From: Enterovibrio paralichthyis
GTDB lineage: Bacteria; Pseudomonadota; Gammaproteobacteria; Enterobacterales; Vibrionaceae
Length of the DNA: 64,000 nucleotides
Assembly: GCF_019209835.1 (NCBI RefSeq)
Contig: NZ_JAHUTS010000008.1
Coordinates: 62,001 to 126,000, forward strand
Direction: 5' to 3'
Position numbers and translations under genes: made by a program. Under the pieces are notes generated by a model. That model was not told the origin of the DNA. It worked only from the letters and a program-made list of their open reading frames with translations, and did not search any database. Shown piece by piece: positions 52,164 to 60,077 of this stretch. Positions within the stretch are counted from its first letter, which is position 1; every line of letters begins with the position of its first letter.

Positions 52164-53300
52164 ATGGCAGTGAAAGTTTTGGTGGTGGACGATTCAAGTT
52201 TTTTCCGCCGCCGTGTTAGTGAAATTATTAACGGGGATCCTCGTCTTCAAGTTATTGACTGTGCAGCAAACGGCAAAGAGGCGATTGATAAAGCCGCCCA
52301 ACTGAAGCCGGATGTCATCACCATGGACATAGAAATGCCCGTGATGGATGGCATCACTGCTGTACGCGAAATAATGCGCAGCAATCCAACTCCGATCCTG
52401 ATGTTTTCGTCATTGACGCATGATGGTGCGAAAGCCACTCTGGATGCGCTGGACGCGGGTGCGCTCGATTTTCTGCCAAAGAAATTTGAAGACATCGCAC
52501 GTAACCGTGATGAAGCAGTGAGCCTCTTGCAGCAGCGCGTGAACGAAATAGCACGTAAACGTGCTTTCATGCGCCGTCCAGCGCAAGTGACTCGCCCGGC
52601 AACTACCGCGACAACAACGGCATCAGCGCCTTCACTGGCGCGTCAAGCAGCGACACCGTCTCCCGCGCCGGCACCTGCAGCGCGACCGGTATCATCGGCC
52701 GCACGCTTCAAGGCAAGTGGCAAGCGCTACCAACTGGTGGCGATTGGCACATCCACAGGCGGCCCCGTGGCGTTGCAGAAAGTGCTTAGCTCGCTTCCGG
52801 CGAATTTTCCTCTGCCTATTTTGTTGATCCAACATATGCCGTCTACGTTTACGGCTGCGTTTGCACAGCGTTTGAATGGTTTGTGCAAAATCAACGTGAA
52901 AGAAGCGCAGGATGGCGACCCGTTGCAAGCAGGTACCGCTTACCTGGCACCAGGTGGCATGCAGATGATGATCGATGGCCGTCCTGGGGCTGCCCGCCTG
53001 AAAATTCTTGATGGTGGCGACCGCATGAACTACAAGCCTTGCGTAGACGTGACTTTCGGCTCAGCAGCAAACGTGTATGGTGATAAAGTACTGTCTATGG
53101 TGCTTACCGGCATGGGTGCAGATGGCCGTGATGGCGCGCGTATGCTGAAGCAAAACGGTTCAACGGTGTGGGCGCAGGACGAAGAAAGTTGTGTGGTCTA
53201 TGGTATGCCTCAAGCGGTAGCCAAAGCAGGGATTTCGACTGAAGATCTTCCGTTGGAGCGCATTGCTGAGCGCATTCTCGTTGAGCTAAACCTTACGTAA
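52164..53300 (+). CDS. cheB: CheB, protein-glutamate methylesterase/deamidase
   Basis: CheB removes receptor methyl groups when phosphorylated by CheA. The 378-residue protein has a receiver (acceptor Asp55 in ITMDIEMPVMDG, Lys106/107). A Thr/Ala/Pro linker covers about 138-180. The esterase domain has its triad in GTSTGG (Ser197), IQHMP (His224) and GMGADGRDG (Asp320). It begins 16 bases after cheA, and parC follows 9 bases after the stop. Confidence 0.95.
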   Translation: MAVKVLVVDDSSFFRRRVSEIINGDPRLQVIDCAANGKEAIDKAAQLKPDVITMDIEMPVMDGITAVREIMRSNPTPILMFSSLTHDGAKATLDALDAGALDFLPKKFEDIARNRDEAVSLLQQRVNEIARKRAFMRRPAQVTRPATTATTTASAPSLARQAATPSPAPAPAARPVSSAARFKASGKRYQLVAIGTSTGGPVALQKVLSSLPANFPLPILLIQHMPSTFTAAFAQRLNGLCKINVKEAQDGDPLQAGTAYLAPGGMQMMIDGRPGAARLKILDGGDRMNYKPCVDVTFGSAANVYGDKVLSMVLTGMGADGRDGARMLKQNGSTVWAQDEESCVVYGMPQAVAKAGISTEDLPLERIAERILVELNLT

Positions 53301-53309
53301 GGAGCGGCT

Positions 53310-54089
53310 GTGATAGTCTGGAGCATTGCCAACCAGAAAGGGGGCGTGGGGAAAACAACCTCCACCGTCACGCTTGCTGGGCTACTCAGTGAAAAAAACA
53401 AGCGAGTCCTGCTGATCGATACCGATCCGCATGCGTCGCTCACAACCTATCTGAATTTCGATTCAGACAAGTTGACGCATACCCTGTTTGACCTGTTCCA
53501 ACTGCAAAGCATTACCCGCGATGCAGTAAAGCCGCTGATCCTGAAAACGGAATATAAGAACCTCGACCTTTTGCCGTCACATATGTCTCTGGCGACACTG
53601 GACAGAGCCATGGGCAATCGTGGTGGCATGGGGTTGATGCTGAAGAAAACCCTCGCATGTCTTGAAGAAGATTACGACTACGCTTTGATAGACTGTCCGC
53701 CGATTCTCGGGGTGATGATGGTCAACGCCCTGGCTGCCAGTAACCGAATTCTAATTCCGGTACAAACCGAGTTCCTGGCGATGAAGGGGCTCGAGCGCAT
53801 GGTGCGTACTTTGCAGATTATGCAAAAATCCCGCGCATCCGAGTTCAAGGTTTGTATCGTGCCGACGATGTACGACAAACGCACCCGGGCTTCTCTCGAA
53901 ACCTTGCAAGAGCTGAAAGTGCGTTATCCGGATCAGGTGTGGACTTCTGCCGTCCCTATCGACACCAAATTCCGTGATGCGAGCTTAAAGCACATGCCGC
54001 CCTCTTATTACGCAAAAAACTGTCGCGGCGTGTTTGCCTATAAAACGCTGCTCTCTTACTTGGAGCGACTTGAACAGGATGAAAGATAG
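53310..54089 (+). CDS. parC: ParC, ParA-like ATPase that positions chemotaxis arrays at the pole
   Basis: In Vibrio, ParC brings ParP and the chemosensory array to the old pole and ensures its inheritance. The 259-residue protein starts with GTG 53310 (after TAAGGAGC). It has the ParA/MinD Walker A QKGGVGKTTSTVTLAG near 10-25, LLIDTDPHASLT near 42-53, and DCPPILGVMMVNAL near 124-137. No parB-like gene is nearby, and parP follows with overlap, which separates it from chromosome or plasmid partitioning systems. Do not confuse it with topoisomerase IV subunit A, which shares the symbol. Confidence 0.93.
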   Translation: MIVWSIANQKGGVGKTTSTVTLAGLLSEKNKRVLLIDTDPHASLTTYLNFDSDKLTHTLFDLFQLQSITRDAVKPLILKTEYKNLDLLPSHMSLATLDRAMGNRGGMGLMLKKTLACLEEDYDYALIDCPPILGVMMVNALAASNRILIPVQTEFLAMKGLERMVRTLQIMQKSRASEFKVCIVPTMYDKRTRASLETLQELKVRYPDQVWTSAVPIDTKFRDASLKHMPPSYYAKNCRGVFAYKTLLSYLERLEQDER

Positions 54090-55128
54090 CCGTGCCCTGT
54101 CCAGTGTTCAGGCGCTGGATGACTACTTTGATGCTTTGCTGGATGACGACAGTCCCCTGCAAGGCAGTGACACGGATGCGAAATCTCACGCAGCTGAGGG
54201 TAGCCTGACACTTCAACCCCAGCCTGTGGTGATTGAACCGATTGAAAAGTTCGGTGGGGCAACGCTGACCAAAGATGAGCGCGACTTGTCTTCGGTAGAG
54301 AAACTGCTCAGCCAGCTAAAGCTGGATGAAGATCTGGAAGTGGAAGTCGAAGCGCTGACGGAAACGGACGTGATCACCGACAGCGAACTGGCTGTTGAAA
54401 CGTATACAGAACAATTGACAGATGTTGCGGTGGATGTGGCCGTTGAAGCCGACGTCGAAACGGTGGTCGACGCGGAGGTTATCACAGAGACCGAAACTGT
54501 CGTTGAACAAACGGTCGATATTGAGCCGGAAGTCGTCTCTGACGTTGAGGTCGAAACTGAGGTAGTCGTTGAGGCAGCTGAGGACGTTGCCCAAGACATT
54601 GAGGCAGATACCGAAACCCAGGCTGAACCACAAACGCAGGAAGATGCTGACACAACGCCACCGTGGAAAAACATTGCGCCGGAGCATGCGTTTCAGGTGT
54701 TGTTCTTTGAATCTGTCGGCGTGACGTATGCGGTTCCCCTGGCGGAGTTGGGCGGGATTCACCGCTTGGAATCTTGCAATCATTTGATAGGCAGACCGGA
54801 TTGGTATCTTGGTTTACAGACAGAACGTGATCAGCAACTGGACGTGGTTGATACGGCGATGTGGGTAATGCCGGAAAAAATAACGGATAACAGCCATCGC
54901 GATGACTATAGTTATATTGTGATCTTGGGTGACAGTAAATGGGGCTTGGCTTGCAATGCTCTACTAGGGACGGAGTCACTCACTGGTGAACGAGTGCGAT
55001 GGCGCGAACAAGCTGGCAAACGGCCGTGGTTGGCTGGGCTGGTGAAAGACAAAATGTGCGCCTTGATACACGTCGAAGCGCTGATCGCCATGCTGGATCA
55101 AGGTATTGATGCCAATGCATTGGCGTAA
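54079..55128 (+). CDS. parP: ParP, CheW-domain protein linking ParC to CheA arrays
   Basis: ParP binds ParC and the CheA linker and protects the array from dissociation. From ATG 54079 it has 349 residues, starting MKDSRALSSVQALDDYFDALLDDD. Residues about 90-200 form a very acidic Val/Glu/Thr/Asp stretch with a repeated V-D-V-E-x-E pattern. The C-terminal 140 residues (from about 205, HAFQVLFFESVGVTYAVPLAELGGIHRLE) are a CheW-like domain with the AIF-type array-binding region. It overlaps parC by 11 bases, and cheW comes after 33 bases. Confidence 0.93.
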   Translation: MKDSRALSSVQALDDYFDALLDDDSPLQGSDTDAKSHAAEGSLTLQPQPVVIEPIEKFGGATLTKDERDLSSVEKLLSQLKLDEDLEVEVEALTETDVITDSELAVETYTEQLTDVAVDVAVEADVETVVDAEVITETETVVEQTVDIEPEVVSDVEVETEVVVEAAEDVAQDIEADTETQAEPQTQEDADTTPPWKNIAPEHAFQVLFFESVGVTYAVPLAELGGIHRLESCNHLIGRPDWYLGLQTERDQQLDVVDTAMWVMPEKITDNSHRDDYSYIVILGDSKWGLACNALLGTESLTGERVRWREQAGKRPWLAGLVKDKMCALIHVEALIAMLDQGIDANALA

Positions 55129-55161
55129 ATGACGTAGCACAGCACGTAAAGAGGAAAATAA

Positions 55162-55650
55162 ATGTCTCAGGTAGCTGAAGTACAAAAAGAAAACGTGAAT
55201 GACGAAGTCCTGCAGTGGGTGACCTTCCAACTGGAAGATGAAACTTACGGCATTAATGTCATGCAAGTCCGGGAAGTTTTGCGCTACACCGAAATCGCAC
55301 CGGTACCGGGTGCACCAGATTATGTTCTGGGCATCATCAACCTGCGCGGTAACGTGGTAACTGTGATTGATACCCGCTCCCGTTTTGGCCTGGTTCAAGG
55401 CGAAGTCACGGACAATACCCGTGTCATCGTTATCGAGGCGGAATCGCAAGTTATCGGTATCATGGTCGACAGCGTGGCTGAGGTGGTGTACCTCAAGACA
55501 TCTGAAATCGACACCACACCAAGCGTGGGTACGGATGAAAGTGCCAAGTTCATCCAAGGCGTCAGCAACCGCAATGGACATCTGTTGATTCTGGTTGATC
55601 TGAACAAGCTGCTCTCTGATGAAGAGTGGTCAGATATGGCAATGCTGTAA
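55162..55650 (+). CDS. cheW: CheW, receptor-kinase coupling protein
   Basis: CheW connects chemoreceptors and CheA in the array. The 162-residue protein consists of one CheW domain (QWVTFQLEDETYGINVMQVREVLRY near 17-41, GIINLRGNVVTVIDTRSRFGL near 57-77, ESQVIGIMVDSVAEV near 94-108). AGAGGAAAA precedes the ATG. Its stop overlaps the next start (TAATG), so the DUF2802 gene is translationally coupled. Confidence 0.96.
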   Translation: MSQVAEVQKENVNDEVLQWVTFQLEDETYGINVMQVREVLRYTEIAPVPGAPDYVLGIINLRGNVVTVIDTRSRFGLVQGEVTDNTRVIVIEAESQVIGIMVDSVAEVVYLKTSEIDTTPSVGTDESAKFIQGVSNRNGHLLILVDLNKLLSDEEWSDMAML

Positions 55651-56075
55651 TGCTCGACGTTGTGCTGCATTGGTTACCACTCGGCGTATCTGTTTGCGTT
55701 GGGGTGGTAGCCTTGTTGTTGCTCCGCTCTGAAAAGAAAGCGCGACATCAGCTTGAATCCAAGTATCAGGCGATGGAGCTACTGGCGAAGAATGCACGAC
55801 AACAACATGAAAGCCTCTCCAAACAGTTCAATGAATTGAGGGCAGGGTCGATTGGGATGAGCCAGAAGCTGGCGGAGTTATCTCATCGGTTTGATGAGTT
55901 GGTGGACAAACAGAACGAGCTGGAAATGCACGATCCTGATGGCCGCCTCTACAGTCGCGCCTCTAAAATGGTGGAGCTTGGTGCTGATATCCATGAACTG
56001 ATGGAAGAATGCGATTTGCCGAAGGCTGAAGCTGAGCTTCTGCTCAGCATCCGCAAGCAGCGCATGCTGCGATAA
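55650..56075 (+). CDS. DUF2802 family membrane-anchored protein
   Basis: A 141-residue protein of unknown function from ATG 55650. A longer reading from GTG 55626 inside cheW is unlikely. It has one N-terminal membrane helix (about 7-27), then a coiled-coil region (KARHQLESKYQAMELLAKNARQQHESLSKQFNEL and on, about 33-90) and a conserved C-terminal segment (RASKMVELGADIHELMEECDLPKAEAELLLSIRKQ) that looks like a small helix-turn-helix of the DUF2802 type. It is the last plus-strand gene of the flhA-cheW run. In Vibrionaceae it commonly sits right after cheW, so a role in the polar array is plausible but unproven. Confidence 0.8.
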   Translation: MLDVVLHWLPLGVSVCVGVVALLLLRSEKKARHQLESKYQAMELLAKNARQQHESLSKQFNELRAGSIGMSQKLAELSHRFDELVDKQNELEMHDPDGRLYSRASKMVELGADIHELMEECDLPKAEAELLLSIRKQRMLR

Positions 56076-56092
56076 GCCTGACGCCGGGCGCA

Positions 56093-56386
56093 TCACACCG
56101 ACTGGTTAACGACAGACCCTTCCCATCCGGGCGGGGTTTTTCCGTCTAGGTACCAGGCAAACGCGATAAGCTCTGCAATCACCAAATAGAGTTGTTCAGG
56201 GATCTCTTCCCCAATATCCAATGCTGACAACCAATTCAGCAGCGTCTCATCACTGTGGATGAGCCCGCCTTGTTTTTCCATTTCCTCAATCAGCTTTTCT
56301 GCCAGTTCGTTATAGCCTTTGGCACTGACTTTTGGCGCGTTTACGCCGTCGTAGCGCAGGGCAATGGCACTTTTCGTTGTTTTCAT
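56093..56386 (-). CDS. FlhB C-terminal-like protein (FhlB / EscU-YscU-HrcU switch family)
   Basis: A 97-residue protein matching only the cytoplasmic C-terminal half of FlhB. It starts ALRYDGVNAPKVSAKGYNELAEKLIEEMEKQGG and continues to LYLVIAELIAFAWYLDGK, aligned with FlhB VALRYDSKIDRAPVVVAKGSD and AVAQLLAYVFQL. It has no membrane helices and no NPxH cleavage site, so it would resemble an already cleaved FlhB fragment. In other bacteria such proteins can partly replace the FlhB C-terminal fragment. It is coupled to the upstream FliK-like gene by a 4-base overlap. Confidence 0.88.
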   Translation of the reverse strand: MKTTKSAIALRYDGVNAPKVSAKGYNELAEKLIEEMEKQGGLIHSDETLLNWLSALDIGEEIPEQLYLVIAELIAFAWYLDGKTPPGWEGSVVNQSV

Positions 56387-57159
56387 ACTTGTATGTCTAC
56401 ACCTGAATGAAGGGTGGCGGGTGCCACGTTTTCTGTGGTGGAAAATTCACATTGGGTCAGCGCAATATTGTGGCTTGCCAGCGCTTTTTCCAATGTCGGT
56501 AATGCGTTTTCGATTTGTTGCTGTAAGCCGGCAGCATCGGTAGACATTGTCAGCCTGAGTGTTTGATCTTCCAGTTCAGCCGTGGCGGTTAAATGACGGT
56601 TTTTAGACAGGGAAAGGTTTACAGTAACACACCAGATCTGTCGTTTTCGTTTCCCTGCCTGCTTTTTCTTCACCGTCACCCGTACCGGAGAGTGGTCTTC
56701 ATTTCTGAATGGAAATAGCCAGTGGTATTCGCCGGTCTTAGTCTGTTCATTAAGCCGTTGTTCTGCCAGTAGCATCAGTAGGCCTTTGGTCTTCCCACCC
56801 ACGTCATCTTCTTGGTGCTGGAGTACGTAGTTCAATGTGTGATGCAATGCTATGTCGGCTTCCTGTTGCGCCAGCCATTTCGCCGCCTGTTGAATGTTTT
56901 TTGGGGGTAACAGCGCTGCAGCGAGTTGGGAAAGTAAAGTTGAGAGCTTTGCTGAAGATGAATCGCTGCGATACAGAAACGGAAAGAGGTTGATGAGTGT
57001 TAACAATTGAGAAATTTGTGAGCGCGCAGGAGCAGTGTTGAGGCCTGAGGGCGTGGTTGAAGCGCCCATACCCCCAGATGCCTGCAAGGTTTTCAAAGGA
57101 ATGTCCTTGATGTGCTCCTGCACTAATGTGTTGATATGACTGATATTATTGATTTTCAT
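56383..57159 (-). CDS. FliK-like protein of unknown role, paired with the FlhB-like gene
   Basis: The 258-residue protein has an N-terminal helical region and no signal peptide. The last 75 residues resemble the FliK C-terminal export-switch domain in pattern: LTATAELEDQTLRLTMSTDAAGLQQQIENALPTLEKALASHNIALTQCEF compares with the FliK core of two strands, a helix and a strand. The start at 57159 is preceded by an A-rich leader. The pair with an FlhB C-terminal homologue suggests a shared function in export-specificity switching, but this is inference. Divergent from the ccm operon. Confidence 0.75.
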   Translation of the reverse strand: MKINNISHINTLVQEHIKDIPLKTLQASGGMGASTTPSGLNTAPARSQISQLLTLINLFPFLYRSDSSSAKLSTLLSQLAAALLPPKNIQQAAKWLAQQEADIALHHTLNYVLQHQEDDVGGKTKGLLMLLAEQRLNEQTKTGEYHWLFPFRNEDHSPVRVTVKKKQAGKRKRQIWCVTVNLSLSKNRHLTATAELEDQTLRLTMSTDAAGLQQQIENALPTLEKALASHNIALTQCEFSTTENVAPATLHSGVDIQV

Positions 57160-57239
57160 ATTTGCTCACAATTCGTAACGCATCAAAGATAGAGTCCCCG
57201 GAATTATCTCAGTAGGATTTTACTGCCTGGGGTGCGCGG

Positions 57240-57251
57240 GCGAGATCTCGC
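57240..57251. promoter_or_regulatory. Perfect 12-base palindrome upstream of ccmA
   Basis: GCGAGATCTCGC lies in the 167-base gap between the FliK-like gene and ccmA, about 76 bases before the ccmA ATG. It may be a regulator site or part of a cruciform. No known consensus is recognised. Confidence 0.35.
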
Positions 57252-57326
57252 AACTACCGATGTGAGAGGGCTCTATGATATTATCGGGCAAATTTTTCAT
57301 TACTTTATCGGGAACGCTGATTTCTC

Positions 57327-57941
57327 ATGTTGGAAGTCCGTCAGCTCAGCTGTATCCGGGACGAGCGGGTATTGTTTGAAGACCTTTGTTTTTCTGTATC
57401 ACCGGGCGATCTGGTGCAAATCGAAGGTCCAAATGGTGCGGGTAAGACCACACTGTTACGTATTATCGCCGGATTAGGGTTGGCAGAAAGCGGGGATGTA
57501 TTGTGGGATGGTGAGCTGGTGACCAAAGCGCGCGAAACCTTCTACAGCAAACTGCTTTTTCTGGGACACAGCACGGGTGTCAAACGAGAAATGACGGCGT
57601 TTGAAAACCTGGCGTTTTATCAGCGTATGCACGGTGTGAGTGATGAAGCCAAGTTATGGGATGCATTGGCGCGGGTTGGCCTGGCTGGGCGTGAAGATGT
57701 TACAGCTGCTCAGTTGTCCGCGGGACAAAACCGTCGCGTTGCGTTGGCACGTCTCTGGATAAGCGAGTCGCCGCTGTGGATTTTAGACGAACCGCTGACC
57801 GCGATTGATAAACAGGGTGTAAAAGTGTTGGAAAACCTGTTTCAGCAACATGTCGACAATGGCGGTATGGTGCTCTTTACCACCCACCAGGATATGTTCG
57901 ACGGCAACCCGAAATTGCGTCGTATAAAGTTGGGGGCGTAA
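57327..57941 (+). CDS. ccmA: CcmA, ABC ATPase of the heme-handling CcmABCD complex
   Basis: CcmA powers release of holo-CcmE from CcmC in cytochrome c maturation system I. The 204-residue protein has Walker A EGPNGAGKTTLLR near 34-46, the signature LSAGQNRRVALARL near 131-144, and Walker B PLWILDEPLTAID near 149-161. ATG 57327 yields the usual MLEVRQLSC start, though its ribosome-binding site is weak. ccmB overlaps its stop by one base. Confidence 0.96.
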   Translation: MLEVRQLSCIRDERVLFEDLCFSVSPGDLVQIEGPNGAGKTTLLRIIAGLGLAESGDVLWDGELVTKARETFYSKLLFLGHSTGVKREMTAFENLAFYQRMHGVSDEAKLWDALARVGLAGREDVTAAQLSAGQNRRVALARLWISESPLWILDEPLTAIDKQGVKVLENLFQQHVDNGGMVLFTTHQDMFDGNPKLRRIKLGA

Positions 57942-58609
57942 TGGGAACTGCTATGTATCACATGATCCGCCGCGAACTGCTGATTGCCTTTCGTCGCCAG
58001 TCGGACATGCTAAACCCACTGTGGTTTTTCATTATTGTCATTACCCTGTTTCCATTGGGGGTTGGGCCGGGGCCGAACCTTCTGGCAGAAATTGCGCCGG
58101 GTATTATCTGGGTTGCTGCATTGCTGGCCGCCGTTGTGTCTCTTGAGCGGTTGTTCCGCGACGATTTCGTGGACGGCTCACTCGAGCAAATGCTGCTTAT
58201 GCCCGAGCCGCTTTCAGTGCTGGTGTTTGCCAAAATTATCGCCCATTGGCTACTGACAGGGTTGCCTTTGTTGATCATCAGTCCGCTGTTGGCAGTATTA
58301 CTTTCTTTGGACTGGGCTGCATACAAAGCGGTGGTGCTGACACTTTTGCTCGGCACACCAACATTGAGCTTTCTCGGTGCGATTGGTGTCGCGCTGACTG
58401 TAGGACTGAGAAAAGGTGGTGTGCTGCTCAGCTTGCTGGTGCTTCCACTTTTTATCCCTGTCCTCATTTTTGCCACTTCCGCCATTGATATGGCTGCGAG
58501 TGGATTTGCGATTAATGGTCAGCTTGCCATTTTGGGCGCGCTGCTGGTCGGTTCCGCGACACTCTCGCCGTTTGCTGTTTCCGCAGCGCTGCGGGTGAGT
58601 GTTCAGTAA
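57941..58609 (+). CDS. ccmB: CcmB, membrane component of CcmABCD
   Basis: CcmB is the ABC-type permease partner of CcmA. The 222-residue protein has six membrane helices and the family segments RRELLIAFRRQSDMLNPLWFFIIVITLFPLGVGP near 8-42 and LERLFRDDFVDGSLEQMLL near 68-86. A second ATG at 57953 could be the true start (four residues shorter). The first overlaps the ccmA stop and has GGGGGCG upstream. Confidence 0.95.
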   Translation: MGTAMYHMIRRELLIAFRRQSDMLNPLWFFIIVITLFPLGVGPGPNLLAEIAPGIIWVAALLAAVVSLERLFRDDFVDGSLEQMLLMPEPLSVLVFAKIIAHWLLTGLPLLIISPLLAVLLSLDWAAYKAVVLTLLLGTPTLSFLGAIGVALTVGLRKGGVLLSLLVLPLFIPVLIFATSAIDMAASGFAINGQLAILGALLVGSATLSPFAVSAALRVSVQ

Positions 58610-58650
58610 CCTCAAAGATTTTCAATGATTAAATAAGAGCGATATTAGCG

Positions 58651-59388
58651 ATGTGGAAATGGCTTCACCCTTATGCAAAGCCAGAGGCAAGCTACAAACT
58701 TTGTAACACGCTGTTACCGTGGTTTGCTGTATTGGCGGCGTTGTCTCTCGTCACCGGCACCATTTGGGGTCTGGCATTTGCGCCTGCTGACTACCAGCAG
58801 GGAGACAGCTTCCGGATCATCTACATTCACGTTCCAGCGGCAATTTGGTCGATGGGTGCGTACATGTCGATGGCGATTGCTGCCTTTATCGGCCTGGTGT
58901 GGCAAATCAAGATTTCTGACTGGGCAGCTGCAGCGATGGCGCCCGTCGGTGCCGTGTTTACCTTTATTGCACTGGTGACTGGAGCGGTTTGGGGCAAGCC
59001 AATGTGGGGCGCATGGTGGGTGTGGGATGCACGCCTGACTTCTGAGCTTATACTCCTGTTCCTTTACCTGGGTGTGATTGCCCTTTACAACGCATTTGAT
59101 GATGACCGCACGGCGGGTCGTGCAGCCGGTATTCTGGCTATCGTAGGTGTCATTAACCTGCCAATCATTCACTTTTCGGTTGAGTGGTGGAATACCCTGC
59201 ACCAGGGCGCAACCATCACCAAGTTTGCCAAGCCTTCCATTGCACCGGACATGTTGTGGCCACTGTTGCTGAACATTTTCGGCTTTGCGTTTTTCTTCGG
59301 TGCCTTGTCACTGATGGGTTTGAAAAACAAAATCTTACAACGCGAATCACATCGTCCATGGGTTCGAGAGCTGGTAGTAAAAGGTTAA
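58651..59388 (+). CDS. ccmC: CcmC, heme-binding protein that loads CcmE
   Basis: CcmC attaches heme to CcmE in the periplasm. The 245-residue protein has six membrane helices and the tryptophan-rich WWD motif WGKPMWGAWWVWDARLTSEL near 113-132. Axial histidines lie in IIYIHVPAAIW (His60 region) and VEWWNTLHQGATI. The family length is kept. ccmD begins 3 bases after the stop. Confidence 0.96.
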   Translation: MWKWLHPYAKPEASYKLCNTLLPWFAVLAALSLVTGTIWGLAFAPADYQQGDSFRIIYIHVPAAIWSMGAYMSMAIAAFIGLVWQIKISDWAAAAMAPVGAVFTFIALVTGAVWGKPMWGAWWVWDARLTSELILLFLYLGVIALYNAFDDDRTAGRAAGILAIVGVINLPIIHFSVEWWNTLHQGATITKFAKPSIAPDMLWPLLLNIFGFAFFFGALSLMGLKNKILQRESHRPWVRELVVKG

Positions 59389-59391
59389 GGT

Positions 59392-59598
59392 ATGCACTTT
59401 TCATCTTTCTCTGATTTTCTGGCTATGGGCGGTTACAGCGCCTATGTATGGAGCTCGTTTGCTATCACGTTTATCGCCATGGCTTGGTTGGTGGTGTCGG
59501 CGAAATTGACGCGCAGGAAACTTTTTAAAGAAATAGAGAACAAAGTTGCCAGAGAACAACGTATCAAGAATGCTCAAAGCATGGAGAACACATTATGA
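59392..59598 (+). CDS. ccmD: CcmD, small membrane factor of heme export
   Basis: CcmD helps release holo-CcmE from the CcmABC complex. The 68-residue protein has one membrane helix (about 17-36) and a cytoplasmic charged tail (KLTRRKLFKEIENKVAREQRIKNAQ). The conserved N-terminal FSDFLAMGGYSAYVWSSF is typical. Its end overlaps ccmE by 4 bases (ATGA). Confidence 0.93.
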   Translation: MHFSSFSDFLAMGGYSAYVWSSFAITFIAMAWLVVSAKLTRRKLFKEIENKVAREQRIKNAQSMENTL

Positions 59599-60077
59599 AC
59601 CCAAGACGCAAGAAACGACTGGGGCTTGCACTGGCTCTGTTGTTTGGTGTAGGCGCAACGATTGGACTGGTGCTCTATGCGCTGAATCAGAACATGGACT
59701 TGTTCTATACCCCAACGGAGCTGGTTAACGGTAAGCCTGATGGCACCAAGCCTGAAGTCGGCCAGCGTCTGCGTATTGGCGGCATGGTGGTTGAGGATTC
59801 CGTAGAGCGCGACCCACAATCTTTGAAAGTGAGCTTCAAAGTGGCGGACATTGGTCCGCAGGTCACTGTGCAGTTTGAAGGCATTCTGCCGGATCTGTTC
59901 CGTGAAGGGCAGGGCATTGTTGCGCAGGGCGTATTGGTGGATGCCAATACGGTACTGGCAAGTGAAGTGCTGGCGAAGCACGATGAAGAGTATATGCCTC
60001 CTGAAATTGCAGAAGCGATGAACAAAAGCCACTCACCGCTTGAGTATTCTGAGCAGCAAAAACAAGGTAGCTACTGA
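59595..60077 (+). CDS. ccmE: CcmE, periplasmic heme chaperone
   Basis: CcmE carries heme covalently from CcmC to CcmF/H. The 160-residue protein starts MNPRRKKRLGLALALLFGVG, an N-terminal membrane anchor. It has the beta-barrel motif RIGGMVVEDSVERDPQSL near 56-73 and the heme-binding histidine in EVLAKHDEEYMPPE near 127-140, the HxxxY form. Its stop overlaps the ccmF start by one base. Confidence 0.97.
   Translation: MNPRRKKRLGLALALLFGVGATIGLVLYALNQNMDLFYTPTELVNGKPDGTKPEVGQRLRIGGMVVEDSVERDPQSLKVSFKVADIGPQVTVQFEGILPDLFREGQGIVAQGVLVDANTVLASEVLAKHDEEYMPPEIAEAMNKSHSPLEYSEQQKQGSY

Noticed and set aside
53310..54089. ParA-like gene as evidence of a plasmid or integrated element
   Set aside because: There is no parB or centromere-like repeat; neighbours are cheB, parP and cheW, the known polar chemotaxis arrangement.
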